From positions 308,597 to 372,596 of the forward strand of contig QNQO01001160.1 in the NCBI GenBank assembly GCA_003290165.1: a stretch of 64,000 bases of DNA, given 5' to 3'. Within the stretch, counting starts at the first letter, position 1. Each line of letters opens with the position of its first letter. A program made the position numbers and the translations under genes. Source of the stretch: Berberis thunbergii (Eukaryota > Streptophyta > Magnoliopsida > Ranunculales > Berberidaceae). The notes below the pieces were generated by a model. That model saw only the letters and a program-made list of their open reading frames with translations. It searched no databases and was not told where the DNA came from. Shown here piece by piece: positions 1-9,449 of this stretch.

Positions 1-116
1 AAGAGAAGAGAAACAAAATGAGTGTAATGAATTGTCATTTGAAGTGATTGTATGAAAAGAAAATGACTCAGTATCACTAGCAGGACAGGTGCAAGCATTA
101 TGACAAACATAATCCT

Positions 117-1760
117 TCAAATAAAAAGGAGGATTGTGAACCTGGGAAGATCTTCTATGGTCTGACTGAATTGGTTGAGTTGAGGACTGAGGTAAATATA
201 GTGGACTGTGCCGTGTTGGTTGAGCAGAAATGAGGTCTGCATTAAGTGAAGAAGTGAAATCTGTAGTAGGTGAAATGTCAACACCAACAGGATGGCTAGG
301 AGTGGGGTTTGCAGTAGATGAAATGTCAACATCAGCAGGATATGAAGGAGAGGGAAATAAGGGAGCAGAAGAAATGGGATTGGTAGATTGTTTATAGGGA
401 AAGATGTGTTCAAAGAAGGTTACATCTCTGGAAATAACTATTTGCTTGGTTTCAAGGTTCAAAAGTTTGTAGGCCTTTTTACCAAAAGGATAACCTAGGA
501 ACACACAAGGAGATGCCCTGGGTTGAAATTTGTCTCTGCCCCTCTTAAGATACATAACACAAACAACCAAAACTCCTCAAATTGTCATAGGAAGGTGGCA
601 TACCAAATAGGACTTCACGTGGAGTAGAACCATGTAAAACTTTGGAAGGAAACTTATTGATAAGGTAGGTAGCTGTGAGCACACAATCACCCCAATATTT
701 GATAGGAAGACCGGATTGAAATAAAATGGCTCGGGAGGTCTCCAATAGATGTTTGTGTTTCCGTTCAACAATGTCATTTTGTTGGGGTGTGTCAGTGCAA
801 CTAGTTTGATGAATGATTCCTTTTGAAAGAAATAGGGCAGTAGCCTCTTTGCTCAATCCTAGTTCAAGAACATTGTCTGAACGAAAAGCTTTGACCATGT
901 TTTGAAATTGGGTTTCAACCATGTTGAGAAAAAATTTATAAGATCCAGGGCATTACTTTTGCTACTCAAAAGATGTGTCCATGTACATCTGCTATAGTCA
1001 TCTACTATAGTAAGAAAGTAAGCAAAACCATTGTAAGTCCTCACATGATAGGGTCCCCATATATCAAGGTGAACAAGGTCAAAAATAGCTGAGGTATGTA
1101 TATGGCTATGGGGAAAAGGAAGTCTATGTTGCCTGGCTTTTGGACACACGTCACAAGGAGCAAAAAATGTCATATTCTTAGCAACATCATTAAGAAAAAC
1201 AGGTAAAGCTTTGATTTTATTAAATGGCAAATGACCAAGTCTATTATGCCAAAGTACTATGGGATGACATGAATTGACATTACAAGATATAGAATCATCA
1301 TGTCAAATTTTGAGGCTATAGAAGAAACAGAAAGGAAATCAGAACTGGAAATATCAGGCACAGTAAGAGCAGCATGTAACAAGTAAAGTCATGCTCTTGC
1401 TTCACCAAGAACCACAAGCTTCTTCATTGAAGAGCCCTGCACAAAGCAAGAATGGTTGGTGAAAGTGACTTGACAGTTGAACTGAGCAATCAGTTTATGA
1501 ATGGACAACAGATTATAGTGAAAATGAGGGACATATAGCACATTTTCAATAATGATCTGTGGGAGGACTCTAACAGATCCAATTAAAGACACTTTAAATT
1601 TCATGCCATTAGGTAAAGTAATCACATATGGTGAATCAAGGGTGGAAGTTTGCAAGAAAAGACTCAAGTCATGACACATGTGGTCCGAGGCACCACTGTC
1701 AATGTGGTCCAGGTTTTGAAAGAGGAAGGTGAAGTGCAACTGAAACAAGTAGCTAAACAT
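117..1760 (-). pseudogene. copia protease and integrase region
   Basis: Aspartic protease at 1389-1760 carries HIDSGASDHMC (active-site D-S-G). It is followed by a GAG-pre-integrase block (LWHNRLGHLPFNK, about 1210-1250) and the integrase core: LVHLDIWGP and VDDYSR near 950-1080, RSDN near 880, and IVERKHKHLLETSR near 740-780, giving the D, D and E of the catalytic triad. The core is split between at least two frames (859-1230 and 545-922). From about 540 down to 117 runs a proline/serine-rich linker that normally precedes reverse transcriptase. A polar linker read in a third frame produces a misleading leucine-rich open frame at 117-413. Confidence 0.88.
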
Positions 1761-2831
1761 TCAGAATTTATGGAAATACTAGTAAGGTTACCTGCAAAGT
1801 TCCCCGAAGCCACACCAGCAGTTTCAGTGTCAATCTTATCATTCTGCTTGTTGCTCAACAAAACCATTAACTGGTTACATTGGTCCTGCGTGAATCCAGA
1901 CAATACACGAACTGAGTTATGCAGCTTGTTCTGTCCACCATCAGATGTCACAATTTGAACATTAGCAGCAATCCTTTTAAACTTCTCTTTGTTCAGCAAC
2001 TTGTAACATTGCTCATAAGTGTGTCCTGGTTTCTTACAATACTTGCAAGACAGATTAGTTCTCTTTGAATCAGTCCTTTCCATCTTGAAATTGTATTGAG
2101 GTTTATGTTGTTGTTGCTCCCCTTTATAACTATTTGCATTAAAAGAAGCAGAATCAGCTAGAAATTTCCTTGTAGCAGAGACTTCTCTTTGTTTCTCCTC
2201 TTGAAGTAAGATGGAATATGCCTGAGCAATTGTTGGTAATGGCTCAAGCATCAAGAGGTTCCCTCTGATGGTCTTGTATTCCTCATTCAGAGCCATCAAG
2301 AACTGCATCAATTTCTGATCTTGCTCATATTTAGCTAGAGCTGCAGAGGCATTACATGTGCACATTGGCAAGGAGATGACAGAATTCAACTCGCCCCAAT
2401 GTCTTTTGAAAGATGTGAAATAACCAGCAATATCACTTGAACCTTGAGAGATTGAGCACATTTCTTTTTGCAATTGAAACAGCTTAGGTCCATTTGCTTG
2501 ACCATATCTATCATTCAATTCCTTCCACACATCTTGGGCTGAATCCACATATATCACCCTTTCAGCAATATCTTTCTCAAGAACGTTAAGGATCCAAGAA
2601 ATTATCATGTCATTGCATCTTCGCCACTTAGAGAAATCTGTTGAAGTTTTCTGCAGGCTTCTTGTATGTTCCATCAATGAAACCAAGCTTATTTTTTGCT
2701 GATAAAGCAATCAACATCCCTCTTCGCCATGAAGCAAAACTCTTACTAGTAAACTCTTTGGACACCAATATCATCCCTGGATGATCAGATGGATGAAGGT
2801 AATAAGGATCTGAACTATCTGGTCCAGCCAT
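1664..2831 (-). pseudogene. copia gag, frameshifted
   Basis: Gag polyprotein (capsid plus nucleocapsid) of the copia element. The N-terminus has the plant copia gag signature (LHPSDHPGMILVSK, then an AKNKLGFIDG block). The central UBN2-type region contains WRRCNDMIISWILN, DVWKELNDRYGQ and LMQFLMALNEEY. A CCHC zinc knuckle, CKYCKKPGHTYEQC, lies near 2000-2040. The first ~65 residues (2628-2831) and the rest (from about 2650 down) are in different frames; an extra base near 2640 accounts for this. Gag and protease are also in different frames. Family membership is secure; activity is not expected. Confidence 0.88.
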
Positions 2832-3151
2832 GTCTCAAGAGTATTCAGAGGATTTTCTTCAAACACCTTATGTGCTCACTCTTAATGATCAAGAAAGAAA
2901 ATCTCAGATGATCTGTGGTTAAAGAAACCAAATATAGAGAAACCACGCATTTCAAATTCTCATCAAACACAGCGAAGGTTCAGAGAGTTTTCCCTCACAT
3001 TTGGAAATCCGGAGAAGTTTTTGAGAAGATCGCAAACATGGAGGAGTATCTACAAAGACGGATCTCGAATCGACACAATCAGAGGTGAAGCATCTTAAAT
3101 AAGATATAGAACAGATGGTGAAAGTGAAAAGTCAGATAGGCTCTGATACCA

Positions 3152-3378
3152 TGAAAAGTTACAAACAGAGAAATGAAAATGAAACAATGGAAACAAAGAA
3201 AATGAGAGCATAACACATGATTGAGAAATTTATGTGTATTGAGTGAATTATCTGATGTACAGCACAAGCCTTTAAATACATGTCAAGCTGACTTGGCTAC
3301 AATGAATTGAGTCAAAACCAATATTCACAACAAACTTTGTAAATCTAACTGTAATCTAACTAACTTCAACAACTTTCA
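3152..3378 (-). repeat. 5' LTR of the copia element
   Basis: 227 bp bounded by TG...CA with inverted ends TGAAAAGTT / AACTTTCA. It directly abuts the primer-binding site on one side and UGT-like coding sequence on the other. Its partner LTR is not in the window, so its age cannot be estimated. Confidence 0.85.
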
Positions 3379-5260
3379 TCTGCATCCAACTCCATAAACT
3401 TCTGCACTGTCATGGCAATTTCTTCTCTTTTAACTATTTCCCCTAAAGACGCCTTCTTAACTCTGACTCCCACTTTCCAATCATCTTCGATAAACTTCCT
3501 ATCAGGAACTTGGTCAAAAAATATAGGAAAAGCAAGCATGGGTATCCTGCGAATACACCTTCTAGAGTTGAATTCCACCCACAATGTGTCCAGAATCCCG
3601 CAACAGAAGGATGGCACAACACTCGCAATTGATCACGCCATTGCACTACTAACCCCTTCTCACCACAGGCATCTTGTATTCGCAAAGTGTCCCCTCTTGC
3701 CTCCCATAGATACCTAACTCTACTTGTACGCACCCTCCAATAATCTCATCCATTTGCTCTCTTGACACAGATAAGAAACTACCAAGCGCTACTACATATA
3801 CTACAGATTTAGGTGGCTGAAAATCCAGCCATTTGAAGTAGCTCAAACCATCATTGTGAGCAGACGAAGGCATTTCTTCAAGTGATGTGTGCGGTATCAA
3901 GGGACCTACAGAGTACACCGGAAAGGAAAGTACTGATTTTAAGCTGTCTATGACCTGTGGCTCGAGCTCATAAAAGGAAGTTGTCATGACACATTGTGCT
4001 TTTTGTGCCCAGAAGAAACATTCCAAGACAAAGAGTAGTACTTTCAGGCCAGTTCCAAAGAAGACCCGTTGGGAGGTCTGCCAGGCGAATTGCAGAGATT
4101 CCAGGTATGTAGTCTATGATTTCATTTCCACGTTCTGCAAGAAACACAAGGAACTTATTATGAAAATTTTATGAATGCAATTTTCGATGTCACAACTCTT
4201 GCTCGTCTCAATTTAACAATCACCTTAAGGCCAAATGCAGGGTTTTTTTTTAAAGGTCAGTGTGCTGCTGGTGGATACCGAATCCAAGATGTGAGAGTCA
4301 AACCACCCTTAGCCAACTAACCCGACTACCTTTCACACCAAATGCAGGTTAGCATAACAATTTGATGAAAAACCTAGAATCATTTCAAAACAGTTCAACT
4401 GGGAAGGGAGTAGCATATCTTTCAAGAAATGAATGTTTCAAGAAACGAACATCAAAACGAAAAATATAATCAAGTATGTATTTTTTTTCCCACATAGGAT
4501 ATGCCTCGAACCATGAAACAAGCATAGTCTTCGCACAAAATGATTGTTAACCATGTCATCCGTATTGCCTTCTTCAAATACAACTTAACAATGGTTGAAA
4601 TGAGCCCCACAGGGAACATAATCAAATTAACACCCACCATCAACATTGTTGCTAACTATTCTAAATGTTTAGGACAATATTTCATGTAATGTTTTGCCAA
4701 AAATATTACACAAAAAAAAGGTAGACAGAAACAGACAAAGTTCTTGTGCATTGACACTTGTCGGGATAGCAGCAACTAGACTAAGTACTACCATGCGCAC
4801 TTGATAAGTCAGCAGGAAAATGACCATTTTCTTTGAGAAGCTCAAAGTGATTAAAAACAGTAAACACCGAAGGCGACATTGTCCACAACAACACCACCGA
4901 AATATTCCTCATTCCCCACCCCCACCACCCACCGACACCACCGGAGTATTCCTCATTCCCCACTGCCACCCGCTCAAATGGTTCCTCCAGGTTGGTAAAA
5001 ACCGCCTGGATGAACTCGGGAAGTCACTGGCCCGAACCTTTTCCAAAGGAATGAGGTTCGAGAGGGTCTCGAACCGGATGGAGGGTGGTGACTCGGGTTC
5101 CGTAGCTAGAAACCCGAGCCACAACTCTGTGACAACGAAGATGATAATTATGCTAATGTGTTTTGAGACAATGAGCTTGAATAGGTTCATCATGGGGTTT
5201 ATGTGGTTGCGCCCAGGGTATGGCATCGCCACCACATGACACGACGAATGAGCGTCTATA
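3379..5260 (-). pseudogene. UGT87-type UDP-glycosyltransferase pseudogene
   Basis: Two-exon family-1 glycosyltransferase relic; intact relatives transfer sugar from UDP-sugars to small molecules in the cytosol. Exon 1 (about 5255-4795) has the N-terminal signature CHVVAMPYPGRNHINPMMNL and ends near NGHFPADLS. An intron, carrying a SINE fragment at 4242-4337, separates it from exon 2, which starts near 4134 with EIIDYIPGISAIRLADLPTG. Exon 2 contains the PSPG donor-binding box (start [13 protein letters not shown], centre [14 protein letters not shown]) at about 3530-3660. At least three frameshifts split exon 2. Exon 1 has a short internal duplication and a deletion. An SGSGSDSD repeat precedes the N-terminus. 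The C-terminus ends at the copia LTR within ...MELDADE. UGT87A is my closest recognised match. Confidence 0.88.
4242..4337 (-). mobile_element. 5'-truncated SINE, same body as the 5S-headed SINE
   Basis: 96 bp flanked by a perfect 11-bp duplication ccaaatgcagg (4231-4241 and 4338-4348). On the minus strand it ends in CCTTT plus an A-run of nine. Its body (TGTGAAAGGTAGTC..., GGTGGTTTGACTC, GGTATCCACC) aligns with the 3' body of the element at 61723-61924 but lacks the 5S rRNA head. A target duplication, A-tail and 5' truncation are signs of LINE-mediated retroposition. It lies in the intron of the UGT pseudogene. Confidence 0.8.
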
Positions 5261-5338
5261 TCACTATCACTATCACTACCACTACCACTACCACTACCAT
5301 CACCACTGCCATCGGTGTTTCCAATTTTCGTGAGCAAA

Positions 5339-5490
5339 AAATCTAGAAAGCCAGGCTCGCACAGCCAAGCCAGCTCAATACCATCCATCATCCTAGAGAT
5401 GTTGGAAATGACCCAATCTCTAGAATGATGAATGGTATTGAGCTGGCCTGGCGCGAGCCTGACTGTGCGGGTCTGGCTCTCTAGAAAAGT
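5339..5490. repeat. inverted repeat (about 60-bp arms)
   Basis: The segment 5339-5402 is nearly the reverse complement of 5407-5490: both contain GGTATTGAGCTGGC and CTCTAGA cores. The second arm carries a short extra insertion. The transcript could fold into a long hairpin. It lies just upstream of the UGT relic, and its reading as protein (5' part of the 4909-5595 minus frame) is incidental. Confidence 0.65.
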
Positions 5491-5599
5491 TATTTTGATG
5501 ATTAAGGAAGAGTGCATTTGATGGAGCTGTATGGGAACAAAGAGAAATGGACTATTGGACTTATATGCTTGGAGTGAAGAGGAGTTAAATGACAAAAAT

Positions 5600-6073
5600 G
5601 CCCATGTAAAATCAGTGCAAAGTGACCAGAATGGTGGATCGCATTATGGGGCTAAGGGACTTTTTATATCATGAAATTGTAAACATGTGCCGTGTTATGG
5701 AAATTTTGAAAATATTTTTAGACCTTTCTAGGAACCAGGAATTTGCATCCAAAAGTTGCAATTTGGGTGATGTCTCAAGGTCTGAGAGTGTTTACATGTA
5801 TCTCGAATAATTCCTCATCCTCCCAGATCATCCCACATCATTTTGGTTGCAATTTTTTTATTGTAAAATCTTGGTTCCCAAGTATTTTCGTATTTTTTGA
5901 GTTATGGGTTATGGTTCCGTTGGTCCTCCTTTTGAAATAATGTGGAGGAAGGAATCATATCTTCCATGGCTTCATTCCCTCTTCACTACAAGAATGAATT
6001 GTAACACCAAATTACTAACCCTGTTCAGCTCAAAATATGACCAGTAATCAAAATCCGGCTCATGGTTCCAAAA
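5600..6073. other. intergenic, nothing recognised
   Basis: AT-rich sequence between the UGT relic and the hAT element. Open frames here are short and match nothing I know. Confidence 0.6.
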
Positions 6074-6081
6074 TCAACCAC

Positions 6082-6897
6082 CAAGGACGGAGCCACATGG
6101 GGGCAAGTGTCGGACTTCAATTTTTTTTTTTATATGGCCACCCTTGTCGACAAATCCGTCCTACCCCACCCATTCCTCTCTATATGTTCTCAGTTGCTTC
6201 CTCTATTTGTTTACTGCGACACCTGCAATCGCCCCTTTTTGCTTGACTTAGTTGTTTTTTCACCATCGCCATCAATAACCAAGCAACCACATCAACCTGT
6301 TTCCTTCTTTGAGGAAGAAGTTTAAAAATGTATTTTCTCGATGAATTCGTATCTCGAGATCTAGTTTTGTATTTTATTCATAGGATTTTTCTGGAGATAC
6401 ATGAAAATTTTATCCATTAATCTTTTTTTCAAGATACATGTTTGTATCTCAAGGTTCATCTGTGGGTTATTGTTTGAAGAACATTTTGGTAATCAACATG
6501 AGCATTTTGACAGTCAATGCACATTGATTACTAGTCCTGGGGAAGACTGTAATAATGTTCAATGATAGGGTAACCTCTAATTAGCTATTTATGATAGGTG
6601 CCAAATCGCAATAACCAATTTTTTGTCCACATCTAATTTTACATTTGAAATTAATTTTTACCAATTAATTTTATATACCAATTTGATTTGTCTCTCATAT
6701 ATTTATCTTTTGTACATCTGCAAAGTAGCTTGTTGGATTCATTTTCTTTCCCGTAGATTAGATGGAGTTTTGTATAGTTATTTATGTATTGTTCAAATTA
6801 AATTTTTTTATTAAAGTAATTAATTACTATATTATCATTAATTAATTATGACTCATTACTCCGCCCCCTTTCAACATAAATCCTGGCTCCGTCATTG
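6082..6897. mobile_element. non-autonomous hAT-type element
   Basis: 816 bp. Terminal inverted repeats CAAGGACGGAGCCA (6082-6095) and the complement of CAATGACGGAGCCA (6884-6897) match at 13 of 14 positions. An 8-bp target duplication, tcaaccac / tcaaccat (6074-6081 and 6898-6905), matches at 7 of 8. Eight-bp duplications and a CA-starting terminus are typical of hAT. No transposase is recognisable; the short frames inside look non-coding. Confidence 0.8.
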
Positions 6898-6905
6898 TCA
6901 ACCAT

Positions 6906-7631
6906 CATGTCATGAAGAGTCGTTGCAACAATCAACACTACTCTTCTAATTCTCCTTTCTTTTTCCGCCAACTCCCCGAAGTTATTGATGTCAACTACTT
7001 CCTAGTGACGCTATTAAAAATATGAACAACAAATCTTTCATATATCAGCATTTTGAAGGGTTGTATTAAGAATTTCATTACAAATATCATAAACCTTGAC
7101 AAAAATTGAGCCTCATTTTGTCCACGACATGATGATCTCCTAGAAATCTTATTAGCCAGAAGCTAGGCCCATTGACCGTCCCATTGACCGTCGGTCAATT
7201 TTATGAGAAATTAAATTAAATTTTATTGAGTAAGTCTAGGCAGTCTTGTTTGGTAGTTTTTTTTTTTAATACTTTTTACCCATTCTCTTTAAAACATAAC
7301 TACAAATACTATCTATAGAAGAGATAGAAGTGTAAAAAAAAATCCAAAAAAACTAGCAAACGAGACTATCTAGAATTGTTGAATCTTATTTCAAGCATTT
7401 TTTTTTGATTATGTATTCAACAACATAAAACCAAATATGTATGTACTAGTTTTCCCATTTCTCATTGAAGATTGAGTCTAGGCAGCCACGACAATCAATT
7501 ATTTTTTTGTCAGAGTTGTGTTTTTTATATTTTTACCCATTATCTTTAAAACACAACCACAAACGGCAATTATAGAAGTGGTAAAAGTGTAAAGAGCTCC
7601 AACCCTGATAAAAATTTGATTGATAGCTCTG
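6906..7631. other. AT-rich intergenic with a diverged direct repeat
   Basis: No gene. Two segments, about 7225-7340 and 7480-7600, share tctaggcag, tacccatt, tctttaaaac and tagaagtg motifs, so they look like two copies of one dispersed repeat; an inverted relative is near 14100-14180. Confidence 0.45.
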
Positions 7632-8275
7632 TGTCACGAGTCATCTCTCAAAATATCCCTCACCAAGGCATCGAAAGCATCATATGGACGCTGGCAGTAG
7701 GCCCGTAAAGGCCCGATGGAGCAGCAAGCTTTTCGAGATGCCTCCGGAAGGTTCTAAAGTGCTCTTGGACATTCTAGCTTAGCTTTCTCTAGATGCCTCC
7801 GGAAGGTTCTAGAGTGTTCTTGGACATTCTAGCTTGGCTTTCTCTAGAGTGTTCTAGCATGGATGAGTCTAGAACACCCTTGTACAGATTTGTGTAGTAT
7901 TTTCTAGAAGCTTCCTTGTAATTTCTGGTTCCTTTGGAGGTGGGAACTTTCTAGATGCATAGATAATACTCCTTTGAAGGAAGATTGTGGAAGGTTCTAG
8001 GCTAGAAGCCTCTAGGACTTTAAGGGCCTATAAATAGGCCTTGGCATTCATTTGTACAGAACATAATATAGAAACAATTTTACAACTCTCTCAAGCAATA
8101 CAAAGCATTCTTTCAAAAAGCCTAAACACTTGTGCCTTAGCATTTTCCTCACTTAAGGTTCCGTAGCATCACTTAGCATTAGCCAAGCATCGAAGTGCCT
8201 TGACTAGTTAGTCCGACGGAAGTGTGACGCTAGTGGGTAGCGTGTTAGCCAAGGGAAAAATGTCAGCACGTGACA
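7632..8275 (+). repeat. 5' LTR of the chromovirus
   Basis: 644 bp with inverted ends TGTCACG / CGTGACA. It holds a 55-bp tandem duplication (7737-7791 and 7792-7846, starting gatgcctccggaagg) and a TATA box, CTATAAATA, at 8028-8036, which should drive the element's transcript. Confidence 0.92.
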
Positions 8276-8277
8276 CG

Positions 8278-8290
8278 TGGTATCAAAGCA
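8278..8290 (+). promoter_or_regulatory. primer-binding site, tRNA-Met type
   Basis: TGGTATCAAAGCA begins two bases after the 5' LTR. It would prime minus-strand DNA synthesis; the usual plant site reads TGGTATCAGAGC. Confidence 0.8.
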
Positions 8291-8358
8291 GCGACGATCG
8301 TAGGGGCGGTCTTGCTGAAGTTGCGTTGTGCTAGCTGCTGTGTGTATGAAGGTTAGGT

Positions 8359-9426
8359 GTGGAGCAATCTGATCATGTCGGGAAAAAAAAGAGTGTTGTT
8401 GGAGGGTCCGTGATCGAGGAGACTGGAAGAAAGACTAGTCGGACCAGCATGCTTGAGGATCGTATGGCCAAGGTGGAGCTGACTGTGGGCGATCTCCAAG
8501 ACAGTGTCGGGGAGATGGAACAGAAGGTTGAGTCCTTCAATGGGACGTTGGCTAGCGTCACTATGGATATCGAGCAACTTGATAGCCGCGTCCATGACCT
8601 TGAGTTTGGCACTGTGGAAGCCAAGGACGAGACTCAACTTCTCGTCAACCAAGTTGCGGATGCTATGCGCAACGAGATGGGCCAGTTCAAGGACACGCTG
8701 ATGGGGCAACTCCAAGCCATCCGGGAGCAGGTTAAGTCCTTGCAATCGGACGTCATCCTATGCAAGGCTGTTGTGGCAGGTAGTGCTACTGTACGAGAGG
8801 GACCAAGGATGAAGGTGCCCGAGCCGCCAAGGTACCATGGGAAGCGCGATGCTAGGGAGCTCGACAACTTCCTATGGAGTGTTGAAAAATATTTCGACGC
8901 TATGCGCTTGGACGACGATGAGTCCAAGATCACCACCGTCACCATGTACTTGGGTGATGATGTCATCCTTTGGTGGAGGAGGCATGAGTCGGATATCAAG
9001 AAGGGTCTTTGCTCGCTTAAGACTTGGGACGAGTTCAAGGCAGATTTCAAACGGCAATTCTATCCGGATAATGCGGAGGAAGTTGCTATGAAGAGGCTGC
9101 GTGGACTAAAGCATATGGGGTCGATCAAAGAGTACGTCAAGCAGTTCACTTCTCTTATGCTTGAAGTCTCGGACATGCCGGAGAAGACTCAGCTCGTCTA
9201 CTTCATGGATGGACTACAACGATGGGCTGAGCAAGAGTTAAAGAGACGCAACGTTCAATCACTTGCGGAGGCCATCGCAGTTGTCGAATCCTTGTTCGAA
9301 TACAAGGCTGATTCGAAAAGCCACAAGGGCGGTAGCAAGGGAAAAGGTGGGGGAGCAAAACCCACTGAAAGAAGCAACAGTAGCATCGGCGACAAGCAGT
9401 TCGAGAGGAAAGACAAAGCCAAGTAG
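8359..9426 (+). pseudogene. chromovirus gag
   Basis: 355-residue open frame. Residues about 20-125 form a coiled-coil-rich N-terminus (heptads around VGEMEQKVESFNG and IEQLDSRVHDLE). The retrotransposon gag capsid domain follows: EPPRYHGKRDARELDNFLW, ILWWRRHESD, TWDEFKADFKRQF and MKRLRGLKHMGSIKEYVKQF. A lysine/glycine-rich tail ends at a TAG (9424-9426). The nucleocapsid zinc knuckle CFLCRGPHWAREC lies just downstream at about 9460-9500 in another frame, so gag is severed from it. Capsid and RNA packaging is the family role. Confidence 0.92.
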
Positions 9427-9449
9427 TCCTTTTCGGATAGCAAGGTGAA

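Larger units (their letters stand above)
1..3378 (-). mobile_element. Ty1/copia LTR retrotransposon, 5' part, cut by window edge
   Basis: Read on the minus strand the order is 5' LTR (3152-3378), a primer-binding site at 3139-3151 (TGGTATCAGAGCC, complementary to the initiator tRNA-Met 3' end), gag, aspartic protease and integrase. Protease-integrase before reverse transcriptase is the copia order. Reverse transcriptase, RNase H and the 3' LTR must lie before base 1. The element sits in the last exon of a UGT87-like gene, whose coding homology stops exactly at the LTR edge. The other target duplication lies outside the window. Frameshifts in gag and between domains show it is inactive. Confidence 0.93.

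Noticed and set aside
117..413. Leucine-rich, membrane-like open frame on the minus strand
   Set aside because: It is a shifted reading of the copia linker between integrase and reverse transcriptase; another frame gives the expected proline/serine-rich sequence.
6062..6325. 87-codon frame read as hAT transposase piece
   Set aside because: No transposase or zinc-finger motif; it spans the element terminus and is low in complexity.
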